Positions 7,872 through 14,436 of a stretch of DNA of 64,000 nt are shown piece by piece. Origin of the DNA: Rhizobium sp. L43 (GTDB taxonomy: Bacteria; Pseudomonadota; Alphaproteobacteria; Rhizobiales; Rhizobiaceae). The position numbers and the translations under genes were made by a program. Numbering within the stretch: the first letter of the stretch is position 1; every line of letters starts with the position of its first letter. The stretch lies in the NCBI RefSeq assembly GCF_002531725.1, contig NZ_NWSQ01000024.1:41088-105087 (forward strand). Direction: 5' to 3'. The notes under the pieces are model-generated. The model did not search any database. It saw nothing but the letters and a program-made list of their open reading frames with translations, and was not told the DNA's origin.

Positions 7872-8183
7872 TTATTTCTGATCGAAAAATTTCTGAACAT
7901 AACGCTCGTTGTTCGAGCGTTCTTCCTCGTTGAGCCTTTCCCAAAAGGCTGCAATCTTGGACGCTTCTGAGGAGACTACTCTACCGGGATGCACGTTGAT
8001 CAGATCGTCAGGCGTAGTCTTCGGCGGAAACAGACTGTCGATTTTCGCATGAAGATCCAAAATACGGTCTTCAAGATAGGACTGGTTCTCGATGACTTTT
8101 TCGATGTCGAATGCTGCATCACGCTCGTAGGAAGTTGTAGTCAACGATGATTGTGACGGCCTATAATTAATCTTCTTGTCCAT
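7872..8183 (-). CDS. Hypothetical protein
   Basis: A 103-residue polar, helical protein without recognisable family. Residues about 25-50 (IEKVIENQSYLEDRILDLHAKID in part) form a likely coiled coil. The C-terminus (AAFWERLNEEERSNNERYVQKF) is strongly charged. It follows the NUMOD3-like gene by four bases on the same strand, so it is in the same transcript. Confidence 0.55.
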   Translation of the reverse strand: MDKKINYRPSQSSLTTTSYERDAAFDIEKVIENQSYLEDRILDLHAKIDSLFPPKTTPDDLINVHPGRVVSSEASKIAAFWERLNEEERSNNERYVQKFFDQK

Positions 8184-8187
8184 CGTC

Positions 8188-8592
8188 CTACTCCTGCGCC
8201 AGCTTGGCGAGTAAAACGTCCTGACCGTCGAGCCACGCGTCGGTCAGGTTAGTGAAACTTGCCAATTCGTTGGACAGAATATTGTTTCGAGTAAGTACAG
8301 CCGCAAAGTTGGAGACTGTTCCTTGCTCACTAATGGAAAACGAGACGGAATTTCCTCTTGATGATGCCTCGCTCCTTACATAACAGTATGTGGTCCAGAA
8401 TTTGCGAAGCACTTCAAGCATCGCCGCATCATTCCGCGACACTCGGACGGTAGCTGCGCGGACACGTGCCATACCTTCGAAACGAGCCGCGACATGCTCG
8501 GGACTTTGCTTGCGCCCTTTGAGTGCTTTCGAACGGCCCGCATCTAGTGCAGCGCGGTGTTCCGGTGTTAGTTTTTCGCCTTTCTTTGCCAT
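8188..8592 (-). CDS. Protein with NUMOD3-like DNA-binding motif
   Basis: The first 35 residues hold two copies of the motif K..TPEHRAAL..GRSKALKGRKQSPEHVAAR, very like NUMOD3, the small DNA-binding motif of homing endonucleases (GIY-YIG and HNH types). The remaining 100 residues have no nuclease motif, so this is a binding protein or the remnant of a homing enzyme. The start overlaps the stop of the 77-residue gene (TAATG). In this operon a DNA-binding regulator or packaging factor would fit; that is inference. Confidence 0.55.
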   Translation of the reverse strand: MAKKGEKLTPEHRAALDAGRSKALKGRKQSPEHVAARFEGMARVRAATVRVSRNDAAMLEVLRKFWTTYCYVRSEASSRGNSVSFSISEQGTVSNFAAVLTRNNILSNELASFTNLTDAWLDGQDVLLAKLAQE

Positions 8593-8825
8593 TAGGAGTT
8601 ACCTCCCTCTGCATTTCTCTTACGAATATAGCCGAGAAAGTCGGTGTATTCCTCGTCGGTACCAGAGAGTGCAGCGCTAACCTTTTTGCTGAACTCCGTC
8701 TCCTTCATCGACTTCATGAACGGTGTAATTGGATCTTCACCAGCAAGGTGGCGCTCGATGATGCTGAGACGCATCGTTTCAAACTCTGCTTTTGTGTCGA
8801 TGGATGAATTTTTAAACTTTGCCAT
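8592..8825 (-). CDS. Small hypothetical protein, first gene of its operon
   Basis: This 77-residue charged helical protein was not recognised. MSIIERHLAGEDPITPFMK-like residues 18-38 and a helical C-terminus suggest a small soluble factor. GGAGC about 10 bases before the ATG is the ribosome site. It opens the operon that runs left to about 6223. Its leader is nearly the same as that of the 12412-12825 gene. Confidence 0.6.
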   Translation of the reverse strand: MAKFKNSSIDTKAEFETMRLSIIERHLAGEDPITPFMKSMKETEFSKKVSAALSGTDEEYTDFLGYIRKRNAEGGNS

Positions 8826-8868
8826 TGGGAGTTTGCTCCTTCTTGTTATCTACGTTATTATTTATCAA
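8826..8868 (-). promoter_or_regulatory. Shared operon leader, copy 1
   Basis: Reading leftward, TAAATA (a possible -10 box) is followed by ATAACAAGAAGGAGC and then the ATG. The same order and almost the same bases occur before 12825. This marks a common control signal in the element. Confidence 0.45.
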
Positions 8869-9030
8869 ATTTAACAAATCTGGCAGTCAAATCGCAATAT
8901 ATCTTTGCCTTTACTGCCAGCTTCTGGCTGCGGGTCGAGTTCTCGTCTAAATCAATCGGATGGGGACAAAGAATAATTTTTGGAATAGCCCACAAATTAT
9001 TTTAATTTGGCATAGCCATTTCTTCCAGAA

Positions 9031-9194
9031 GTGGGGGAAGTGGGGCAGAGTGGGGGAAAACGCTCAATTTCCAATTAGCCGGAAACAGAATGACATGCGA
9101 AATCGCATCTAATGAAAAGTGACCCACTTCCCCCACTTCCCCCACCCTAAGACGCTAGAAGCACTGGAAAATAAGGGTTTTGACAGGGTGGGGG
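9031..9194. repeat. G-rich iteron-like repeats, candidate replication origin
   Basis: The 7-mer GTGGGGG occurs at 9031-9037, 9050-9056 and 9188-9194, with a 6-base version at 9040-9045. Its complement occurs at 9130-9136 and 9139-9145, with a shorter copy at 9123-9127. The arms are thus arranged as inverted clusters around an AT-richer centre. They lie in a 450-base gene-free stretch just beyond the helicase gene. Iterons beside a replication protein often mark an origin; this is inference. Confidence 0.4.
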
Positions 9195-9210
9195 ACACCA
9201 ATCCAGCCAC

Positions 9211-9240
9211 AAAAAAAGTGGGGCACTCCCCCACTTTTTC
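9211..9240 (-). terminator. Terminator of the helicase gene
   Basis: Perfect 11-bp stem (9213-9223 with 9229-9239, loop of five) followed on the minus strand by seven T. It lies about 40 bases after the helicase stop codon. Confidence 0.8.
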
Positions 9241-9277
9241 TTAGCTACGGCGATGTCAGAAGCCAGGACGATCTCTG

Positions 9278-10738
9278 TCAGCTTGGGATATAAACATTTG
9301 CCCCACCCTGCGATCCGATCGACCAATTTGTGACCTGACCGGAGCGGATCAGGCGAACCATTTCCTTGCTGAAATTGTTCAAGTCCCAAACGCGACCAGC
9401 CGTGTAAGTCTCAGCCCACGGCTTGAATTCGTCGTAGAGTTCCTTCGCCTTCTTGCGCTTGCCGATCCACGACGACGGAACCTTATGCTCGTCAAGCCAC
9501 TGCTCGACCACAGAACGCTCCCTGACGTATTCCTGCTGCTCGCGCAGCTGGTCAGTAATGCTTGTGGTGGGGTCCGCTCCATGCTCGTCTACGGAGTTCC
9601 ACAACAGGATGGGATTGAGCCCCTTCGTCAGCGACCAATCCGGCGTAGAGGAATAACGCAGCGCGACAAATCGGCGGTTACCGGTCTCGTCTCGGATAAG
9701 CTGGTTAAGTTCCTTGTTCGAGCAGCCGATGAATGTTGCGTTCTGGCGATACTGCACATTCGAGTTCGTGCGCATCGGGCGACCGGTCACGCTCGGCGCC
9801 GTGATCTTGTTTTTGACCGCATCGATATCCGCTTTACCGGCGAAACCCATCTCGTCCAGAAACAGCACGTAATTGCGCCACTGCTCGGTGTTGCGGTCTT
9901 CCTCAATCATTTTAAAATCGGTCGCACCTGTCAGTTCCTCGACCGGCTGCAACATGATATCGCGCACGAACGTAGACTTGCCCACGCCTTGCGGACCCAA
10001 AATCACCGGCATCAAGTGATTGCTGATTGGCAGTCCGATCATCTTGCGCTTTACCTGCCAGATGAATTTTTGCAGAACCGCCACAACGAAAGCCGCTGAC
10101 GTCTCGGAAACCTCAAACTGACTAGCTACTGCATCCCATGCATCTAGCTTATCCTTGGCCTTCGGAGAGCCCGTAAAAGCGATCTGCGCGAAGACATCGA
10201 CCACACGGCGATTCAGCGCCGTTTCAAACCATTTGTCGATAGCATCGGAGATTTCAGAATCACGGAAACGCAGCCCGAGTTCCGCAGCCTTCAATCGGAG
10301 ATCGCGGCCTAGCGTAGCGATATTGATCTCGCTGTTTTCGATGATACGGGCGATGCCGTCGATGGTCTTATCCTTGCGGGCATCCGCTGTGACCTCGACT
10401 CCATCGAGTTGCGCAGGAATCTCCTGCTTCATAATCTGCTGGTAGTTGACGCTGATCTTGTTGTGGGCGATCCACTTATCCACGTATTCGACGGCAGTCT
10501 TGGGGATGTAGCCGAGTTCTCGCTTGATGCGAGCCTGCTTGAGCGCGCCTGCGTATTCGGCTTTGTCACAGATCGAGTTGTCGAGAAACCACTTCTTGAC
10601 CGCCTTCATTTCAGGGCGCAGATCTAGCTGTATTGCGGTTTCGAAAACGTCGATTTCCTTGCCATTGGCAAACTGCGTGCGCAGTTCCTTGACAATCTCG
10701 TCTTCAAAATTGTCGGTATTATTAGGTTGTCCAGACAT
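9278..10738 (-). CDS. VirE-type SF3 helicase, replication initiator of the element
   Basis: The 486-residue protein matches the virulence-associated E family, a group of phage and plasmid replication helicases with superfamily 3-like ATPase core. Seen: Walker A GPQGVGKSTF and Walker B YVLFLDEMGF in the C-terminal half, then a sensor segment NATFIGCSN and the arginine-finger-like GNRRFVAL. The N-terminal 200 residues are helical and contain no primase zinc or toprim motif, so priming must come from elsewhere. The start at 10738 follows AAGGAGATTATA; the frame stays open 44 codons further and overlaps a leader. It is the main replication gene I can see in the element. A hairpin attenuator directly before it probably limits its expression. 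Confidence 0.8.
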   Translation of the reverse strand: MSGQPNNTDNFEDEIVKELRTQFANGKEIDVFETAIQLDLRPEMKAVKKWFLDNSICDKAEYAGALKQARIKRELGYIPKTAVEYVDKWIAHNKISVNYQQIMKQEIPAQLDGVEVTADARKDKTIDGIARIIENSEINIATLGRDLRLKAAELGLRFRDSEISDAIDKWFETALNRRVVDVFAQIAFTGSPKAKDKLDAWDAVASQFEVSETSAAFVVAVLQKFIWQVKRKMIGLPISNHLMPVILGPQGVGKSTFVRDIMLQPVEELTGATDFKMIEEDRNTEQWRNYVLFLDEMGFAGKADIDAVKNKITAPSVTGRPMRTNSNVQYRQNATFIGCSNKELNQLIRDETGNRRFVALRYSSTPDWSLTKGLNPILLWNSVDEHGADPTTSITDQLREQQEYVRERSVVEQWLDEHKVPSSWIGKRKKAKELYDEFKPWAETYTAGRVWDLNNFSKEMVRLIRSGQVTNWSIGSQGGANVYIPS

Positions 10739-10761
10739 TATAATCTCCTTGATAAAGAAAA

Positions 10762-10865
10762 ACCCTGCATCTGTCTGGAAACATGCAGGGTCTTCACTTG
10801 ATTCATCTTGGAGATAAGTGCTTCCATCTGCCGATAGTCTGTAACGACCTCGTTTTCCAGACAGA
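10762..10865 (-). promoter_or_regulatory. Attenuator-like leader of the helicase gene
   Basis: On the minus strand a terminator (9-bp stem 10783-10791 with 10762-10770, then TTTTCTTT) ends about 24 bases before the helicase start. Its 12-base loop and first stem base (10770-10781) are perfectly complementary to 10854-10865, 73 bases upstream in the same leader. Pairing of the two would block the terminator. This is the layout of a transcription attenuator. Confidence 0.5.
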
Positions 10866-10929
10866 AGCATTACGTTCTATTTATTAATATACGCTCAAAG
10901 GCGCTCGAAATGCGATATTTTTGTTTGAT

Positions 10930-10962
10930 TTGCCGCGCATCCATTTGGTAGATGCGCGGCAA
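10930..10962. terminator. Strong hairpin after the 10967 gene
   Basis: Perfect 12-bp inverted repeat (10930-10941 and 10951-10962, 9-base loop) begins four bases past the stop of the 61-residue gene. There is no T tract, so it may instead protect the 3' end of the RNA. Confidence 0.5.
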
Positions 10963-10966
10963 TCTG

Positions 10967-11152
10967 TTACTTGAACCAGCGGCGAGTGTTCGCCTTGATC
11001 CAAGCGTCTACGGGCTCATAATCCCCATTGAGCGTCACGTCGTCTCGCGAGATAGGTTTGACCCGCTGGACGACCTTCGACCCCTTCAGCTGCTTCGTCC
11101 GACTGACCGGATTTTTGAACTCGTAAAGAGGCTTTTGGCGATTACTACGCAT
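10967..11152 (-). CDS. Small basic hypothetical protein
   Basis: This 61-residue protein is strongly basic (SRTKQLKGSKVVQRVKPISR) and ends with IKANTRRWFK. It is probably a nucleic-acid binding or virion-type peptide, but no family is recognised. It lies nine bases after the larger gene on the same strand. A strong hairpin follows its stop. Confidence 0.5.
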   Translation of the reverse strand: MRSNRQKPLYEFKNPVSRTKQLKGSKVVQRVKPISRDDVTLNGDYEPVDAWIKANTRRWFK

Positions 11153-11161
11153 CGGCCCACC

Positions 11162-11728
11162 TCACTTCTGGCTCTTCACGAAAGCACGCCACGCCATCAA
11201 AAAGATGGGCGTGAGTGCCATCACGTCATCCTGATCGAACAAAGCGACGGCGGATTGATCGATCCCTTCATTTGCGAAGGTGAACGGTTCGCTCGGGGAT
11301 GGACCGTGCAACATCATAAAAACCATATTGGCATTCATGACGAAGTATTGGCCGTTGGACTGGAGATAACGCAGCTGCGTTTTTCCAGCTACATCGACTG
11401 AGAACCCAGTCGCATCAGCCACGATCTGCGTTTGAGCCATTTCTGGGAACATGCTCGCGGCGATCTGATCCGCAGCTGCATTGATCGAGTGGAGTGGGAA
11501 GAGCAAATAAGGCGCGTTGATCGGCCCATTTGGCACCTGCACCCATCCAGAGGGGCAGAGTAGTTCTGTCCGACCGGGACCGCTGAAACTGAAGCAGTAG
11601 TAATCGCCTTGAGGCTTGGACTTATTCTCGACCGCAAACCCAAACAGTTTGTAGCCGAGTAGCCACACATCGTACTGATCGCCGAGTGGGCTGAGAGGAT
11701 TATGAGTTATTGTCAGATTGAAAGACAT
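11162..11728 (-). CDS. Hypothetical protein
   Basis: This 188-residue protein was not recognised. It has several hydrophobic strands (YDVWLLGYKLFGFAVE near residue 20-35, YYCFSFSGPGRTELLC near 45-60), and a C-terminal helix (ALTPIFLMAWRAFVKSQK) that could lie on a membrane. No signal peptide. AAAGGCGAAAG before the ATG at 11728 supports this start over the TTG at 11758. Confidence 0.55.
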   Translation of the reverse strand: MSFNLTITHNPLSPLGDQYDVWLLGYKLFGFAVENKSKPQGDYYCFSFSGPGRTELLCPSGWVQVPNGPINAPYLLFPLHSINAAADQIAASMFPEMAQTQIVADATGFSVDVAGKTQLRYLQSNGQYFVMNANMVFMMLHGPSPSEPFTFANEGIDQSAVALFDQDDVMALTPIFLMAWRAFVKSQK

Positions 11729-11758
11729 TCTTTCGCCTTTGCTCTCGCTTGTTATCAA

Positions 11759-12010
11759 GCCCTTTCAGGGTCTTGACGCCCGGAGCAGACCTCCGGTCGG
11801 ACCAAAGCATTGACTGCCCACACGCTGGTAACGCGCCGATTTGAACGGCAAAGTCTCAGCAGCAGAGCACTTGCGAAAATGTCATATCAAAGAACAGTCC
11901 CGAGGGACCGCCGTTTGTACCATATCGACCCAATACGGCAACGATTTGCGTGAATTAAGGTTATCTGGGCGTTTAGGAAAACAGTCGCATTTTATGCGTC
12001 TGACATGGAA
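11759..12010. other. Gene-free stretch with hairpins and a shared motif
   Basis: No gene is visible. It holds an inverted repeat 11781-11786/11792-11797, a stable hairpin near 11897-11908 (GTCC/GGAC), and the 15-base motif at 11974-11988 that also occurs at 936-950. A T-arm-like fold at 11834-11850 on the minus strand looks like tRNA but the rest of a tRNA is missing. Confidence 0.4.
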
Positions 12011-12033
12011 ACACCGGCACAAGCTGCCGGTGT
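12011..12033 (-). terminator. Terminator-like hairpin of the 12038-12825 unit
   Basis: Perfect 9-bp stem (12011-12019 with 12025-12033) four bases past the stop of the leftward gene. Only a short T tract follows. Confidence 0.6.
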
Positions 12034-12037
12034 CCTA

Positions 12038-12415
12038 TTAGCGTTCTTCTGCCAGCACGTGCAGGATAATCTCTTCCCCATCGGCCCACGCCTTCAGCGT
12101 CGCATATTCCGAACGTGTCAGGGTTGGTTCCCACTCGGGAAATGCGATGTTCGCGTGACGAGTGCTGCCTGGGGTGAAATGGACGTAATTTTGGGAATAG
12201 CCGCCGAGTTGTTGCATAGCCGCCTGATACTGCGATTGCGCCGCTTGCTGCGCCTGTAGTTGCGTTCCAGAGAGCATAGCGTTGAGATTATTGATCGCAG
12301 CGGATTGCGCCTCTCGGTGAGCCTCATACGCGGCTTTATCCGCTTCTAGTCGGTCCATGATCTTGCCGAGAACCTTGATCGCTGCGACATCGTTGCGGGT
12401 GAATTCTTGGGTCAT
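12038..12415 (-). CDS. Hypothetical coiled-coil protein
   Basis: This 125-residue protein is helical with a likely coiled coil of Ala, Gln and Glu (AYEAHREAQSAAINNLNAML, then QLQAQQAAQSQYQAAMQQL) in residues about 28-70. It ends in an acidic domain (EYATLKAWADGEEIILHVLAEE). Such composition is common in phage scaffold or tail-associated proteins, but nothing decisive is visible. It is coupled by ATGA overlap to the upstream gene. Confidence 0.6.
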   Translation of the reverse strand: MTQEFTRNDVAAIKVLGKIMDRLEADKAAYEAHREAQSAAINNLNAMLSGTQLQAQQAAQSQYQAAMQQLGGYSQNYVHFTPGSTRHANIAFPEWEPTLTRSEYATLKAWADGEEIILHVLAEER

Positions 12416-12825
12416 GCTGCACCTCCACCGTAACGGGCGCGGTGCGCTGCTTGAGCCAATCGGTCAACGCGTCGGTTTATCACCTGCCGCAACTTGATCT
12501 CCGGCAATTCGAAGAACCAGCAATGGCGGAGACGGAATACGTCTTTGATATGCTCGGGCTGATCAGACCATTTGGGATTGCGGGAAGTTTTTTGGGAACT
12601 GAAGTCGGCCTCTGCTTTTCGCTCGGTCCAAGGCGTCACGGTCCTGAGTTTCAGGTCATGCCAGAATCGCTTACGAGGAAGCAGGGCGTTCCATTTGTGC
12701 TGAACTGCGATATGGCGAGCCCAGTCGCCACGTGTGGTTACACCGGCATCGTTTCGTGCTGCATGGTGGTCTAAGCAGCCACGCAGGAATTGTCGTTCGG
12801 CGTTGAATTCGAGATAATTTGTCAT
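12412..12825 (-). CDS. Hypothetical basic protein
   Basis: This 137-residue protein is rich in Arg, His, Trp and Lys (HDLKLRTVTPWTERK near residue 55-70, LRHCWFFELPEIKLRQVINRR near 98-118). It looks like a nucleic-acid-binding protein, with no named family. It is the first gene of a two-gene operon. The leader is almost identical to that of the 8592-8825 gene. A strong terminator upstream separates it from the 12957-13283 gene. Confidence 0.6.
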   Translation of the reverse strand: MTNYLEFNAERQFLRGCLDHHAARNDAGVTTRGDWARHIAVQHKWNALLPRKRFWHDLKLRTVTPWTERKAEADFSSQKTSRNPKWSDQPEHIKDVFRLRHCWFFELPEIKLRQVINRRVDRLAQAAHRARYGGGAA

Positions 12826-12866
12826 TGGGATTTCGCTCCTCTTGTTATTGCTGTCCGTATTTACCG
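12826..12866 (-). promoter_or_regulatory. Shared operon leader, copy 2
   Basis: Leftward order: GGTAAATA, then ATAACAAGAGGAGC, then the ATG at 12825. It matches copy 1 at 8826-8868 closely. Confidence 0.45.
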
Positions 12867-12869
12867 GCC

Positions 12870-12908
12870 AAAGAAAAACCCCCTCTGCCGGAGCGTTGGC
12901 AGAAGGGG
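12870..12908 (-). terminator. Rho-independent terminator
   Basis: Eleven-bp stem with one mismatch (12879-12889 with 12898-12908), then GTTTTTCTTT on the minus strand. It ends the transcript of the 12957-13283 gene. Confidence 0.8.
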
Positions 12909-12956
12909 CAACCGTCTTAGGGGTGCAGGGCCATGACTAAGCCGCTGCGCATGTAT

Positions 12957-13283
12957 TTAGTTGCGGACTTCAGCGAGCCACTGCTTGAGGCTCAATGTGC
13001 GGGAATCCTCATAAGGCGTAACAACCTCCGAGTTCCGGCCTTTGCGCTTTACCCCTTTGATGACCCGGCGTGTCACCGACAGGTTATTGATAGTCCACGG
13101 CTTCGTGGCGTCGATCCGATCCACAACAACAGCGGCGGCGCCCATTTCGAACCGATCATTCCGAAGCGGGCTCTTACGCCAGTAGGCGAGCCAGTCAGGC
13201 ATGGAGATTTGAAAATCGTCACGATAGCGACGCAAATATATCGAGTGTGAGCGGGTGAAATGGGCTTCTTGGGCGTGGTTCAT
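12957..13283 (-). CDS. Hypothetical protein with HNH/AP2-like segments
   Basis: In this 108-residue protein, VVVDRIDATKPWTINNLSVTRR near residues 50-72 resembles the conserved SLDRID...GYTPGNVRLVT segment of phage HNH and AP2-type homing endonucleases. The C-terminal SLKQWLAEV resembles their NUMOD-like helix. The HNH catalytic His/Asn cannot be found, so it may be a DNA-binding remnant. AAAGGAGCCGCT before the ATG supports the start. It stands alone between two terminators. Confidence 0.5.
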   Translation of the reverse strand: MNHAQEAHFTRSHSIYLRRYRDDFQISMPDWLAYWRKSPLRNDRFEMGAAAVVVDRIDATKPWTINNLSVTRRVIKGVKRKGRNSEVVTPYEDSRTLSLKQWLAEVRN

Positions 13284-13354
13284 AGCGGCTCCTTTTTCCT
13301 TATTATGCAGCCGCAGGAGTTGAACCGTCGATATTCAAGACTACGGGGTCAGCC

Positions 13355-13492
13355 TTATGCCGACCCCGCTTGAGCAGCCAACACGTCAACGACGATGTCG
13401 CCAATATTTACCGGGACTAAATACGGATGATGGATTAGCCCTGCATAGGCTTTCTCATTGTTTTTCCTTCGACCCTTCCCACGGTTTGTCAT
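13355..13492 (-). CDS. Possible 45-residue small protein
   Basis: An open frame from ATG 13492 codes for a basic N-terminus (MTNRGKGRRKNNEKAYAG) and a hydrophobic end (VNIGDIVVDVLAAQAGSA). The start codon falls in the loop of the 13471-13505 hairpin and has no ribosome site, so it could be chance. I keep it because the protein reads plausibly and fills a gene-free gap. Confidence 0.2.
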   Translation of the reverse strand: MTNRGKGRRKNNEKAYAGLIHHPYLVPVNIGDIVVDVLAAQAGSA

Positions 13493-13505
13493 GGTGGGAA
13501 GGGTC
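13471..13505 (+). terminator. Hairpin terminator, rightward
   Basis: A perfect 12-bp stem (13471-13482 with 13494-13505, loop of 11) is followed on the plus strand by TTTTCATTT. It lies at the 3' side of the DUF2958 gene but has its T tract on the plus strand, so it would stop transcription entering from the left. Confidence 0.55.
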
Positions 13506-13508
13506 TTT

Positions 13509-13871
13509 TCATTTCGCGAAACCGCCGACGATCACCTCACTCGTGATGATTTGCTGATGGGCACGAGCCGCTATCGTATAAGCGGACAATGGGAACTTGG
13601 CCGTGAAATGCAGATCGCGTTCCACACGAAGACCGCCCGGCCCTCTTAGTTCTTCCAAATCACTCAACAAGACGTAGCCGAGTTCGGGCGAGCCTAGACC
13701 GAGATCGCAAAGGCCGAAAAGTAAATCTTCATCACCTCGGTCCATGTCCGTGATCAGCCATCTTGCTGATGCCCAGGGCGTGAACAGTTTGACAACCGGG
13801 AAATGATCCCCATCACGGTCCAGATTGTTGCGGAAAAGTTGTTCGCGTTGTTCGAGTGTTACCAGCAGCAT
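13509..13871 (-). CDS. DUF2958 family protein
   Basis: This 120-residue protein matches DUF2958 over its length: VVKLFTPWASARWLITD near residues 26-42, EDLLFGLCDLGLGSPELGYVLLSDLEELRGP near 48-78, and ERDLHFT near 84-90. DUF2958 proteins occur on plasmids, integrative elements and phages; their function is unknown. It starts one base from the stop of the upstream gene (TAATG). Position near the end of the element, next to the attachment junction, is typical. Confidence 0.8.
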   Translation of the reverse strand: MLLVTLEQREQLFRNNLDRDGDHFPVVKLFTPWASARWLITDMDRGDEDLLFGLCDLGLGSPELGYVLLSDLEELRGPGGLRVERDLHFTAKFPLSAYTIAARAHQQIITSEVIVGGFAK

Positions 13872-14038
13872 TATGCGGCCTCCGACTTCATGCCGAACAC
13901 CTCAATCGGATATCGGCGTTCGTTCAGCCTACGCCACGCGCGCCAGCACTCGACACTAGGAAAAGTGCGATCAAAACGTTCTGCTGCCATTGTTCCCCAC
14001 ACCCGAAAAGTCTGCTTCGTTTCTACTTGTGTCTGCAT
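13871..14038 (-). CDS. Small basic hypothetical protein
   Basis: This 55-residue protein starts MQTQVETKQTFRVWG and contains PSVECWRAWRRLNERRYPIE. The basic Trp/Arg core suggests DNA binding. GGAGC eight bases before the ATG at 14038 favours this start over the 72-residue frame. It is coupled (TAATG) to the DUF2958 gene and is the outermost gene of the element. Confidence 0.55.
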   Translation of the reverse strand: MQTQVETKQTFRVWGTMAAERFDRTFPSVECWRAWRRLNERRYPIEVFGMKSEAA

Positions 14039-14105
14039 TGGAATGCTCCGTGTTTCAACTACAAGTCGAACACTAAAGCCGTTGTCCAAAGAAGCGAGCA
14101 GTTTA

Positions 14106-14120
14106 TTCCAGTTTTTGGAA
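14106..14120. promoter_or_regulatory. Palindromic operator candidate
   Basis: TTCCA and TGGAA flank five T-rich bases, about 70 bases before the first leftward gene. A repressor binding site is possible. Confidence 0.3.
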
Positions 14121-14169
14121 CCTTTTTATCAGTGAAATCAGTGGCTTAGAAATAGGTTGAAACCTAAAA

Positions 14170-14331
14170 CGCACAATTGTTATATGCAGCGGCCCGCATT
14201 GCAACGGCGCTGATAAGGCCGCACTTCGCCTCTCCCGCCTCGGCCTGTCCGTGAAACTGATGATCGGCGGCATGACCGGCTGGGCCGATGAAGGCTTAAC
14301 CTTCGAACAGGGCGTTCCCGCCGCGGCCTGA
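14170..14331 (+). pseudogene. 3' fragment of a rhodanese gene, disrupted by the element
   Basis: The frame from 14170 reads RTIVICSGPHCNGADKAALR and on to GGMTGWADEG, ending at the TGA 14329-14331. This is the C-terminal third of a single-domain rhodanese: CSGPHCNGA is the active-site loop with the catalytic Cys (PHC). A stop lies just upstream in frame (14158-14160), and no N-terminal half is present anywhere before it. The element therefore joined the chromosome inside this gene near 14160-14185, and the other half should lie beyond the left window edge. High GC and rhizobial codon use start here. Confidence 0.75.
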
Positions 14332-14436
14332 GCGGCCTCCCTTCTTCCTGACAGCGTCGCGCGTCTTTGTTCAGGCGCGCGGCGCTGTAGCAATTTGAAG
14401 GAATTATGCAGTCGGGAGAAGAGAAAATCGCTACCG

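Noticed and set aside
11826..11908. tRNA-like T-arm on the minus strand (GCCGTTCAAATCGGC)
   Set aside because: A 5-bp stem with TTCAAAT loop is present, but no matching acceptor 5' strand, D-arm or anticodon arm with U33 can be found at the right distances.
1..14170. Gene transfer agent as explanation for the left region
   Set aside because: GTA clusters contain terminase, portal, capsid and tail genes in a fixed order; none is recognisable here.
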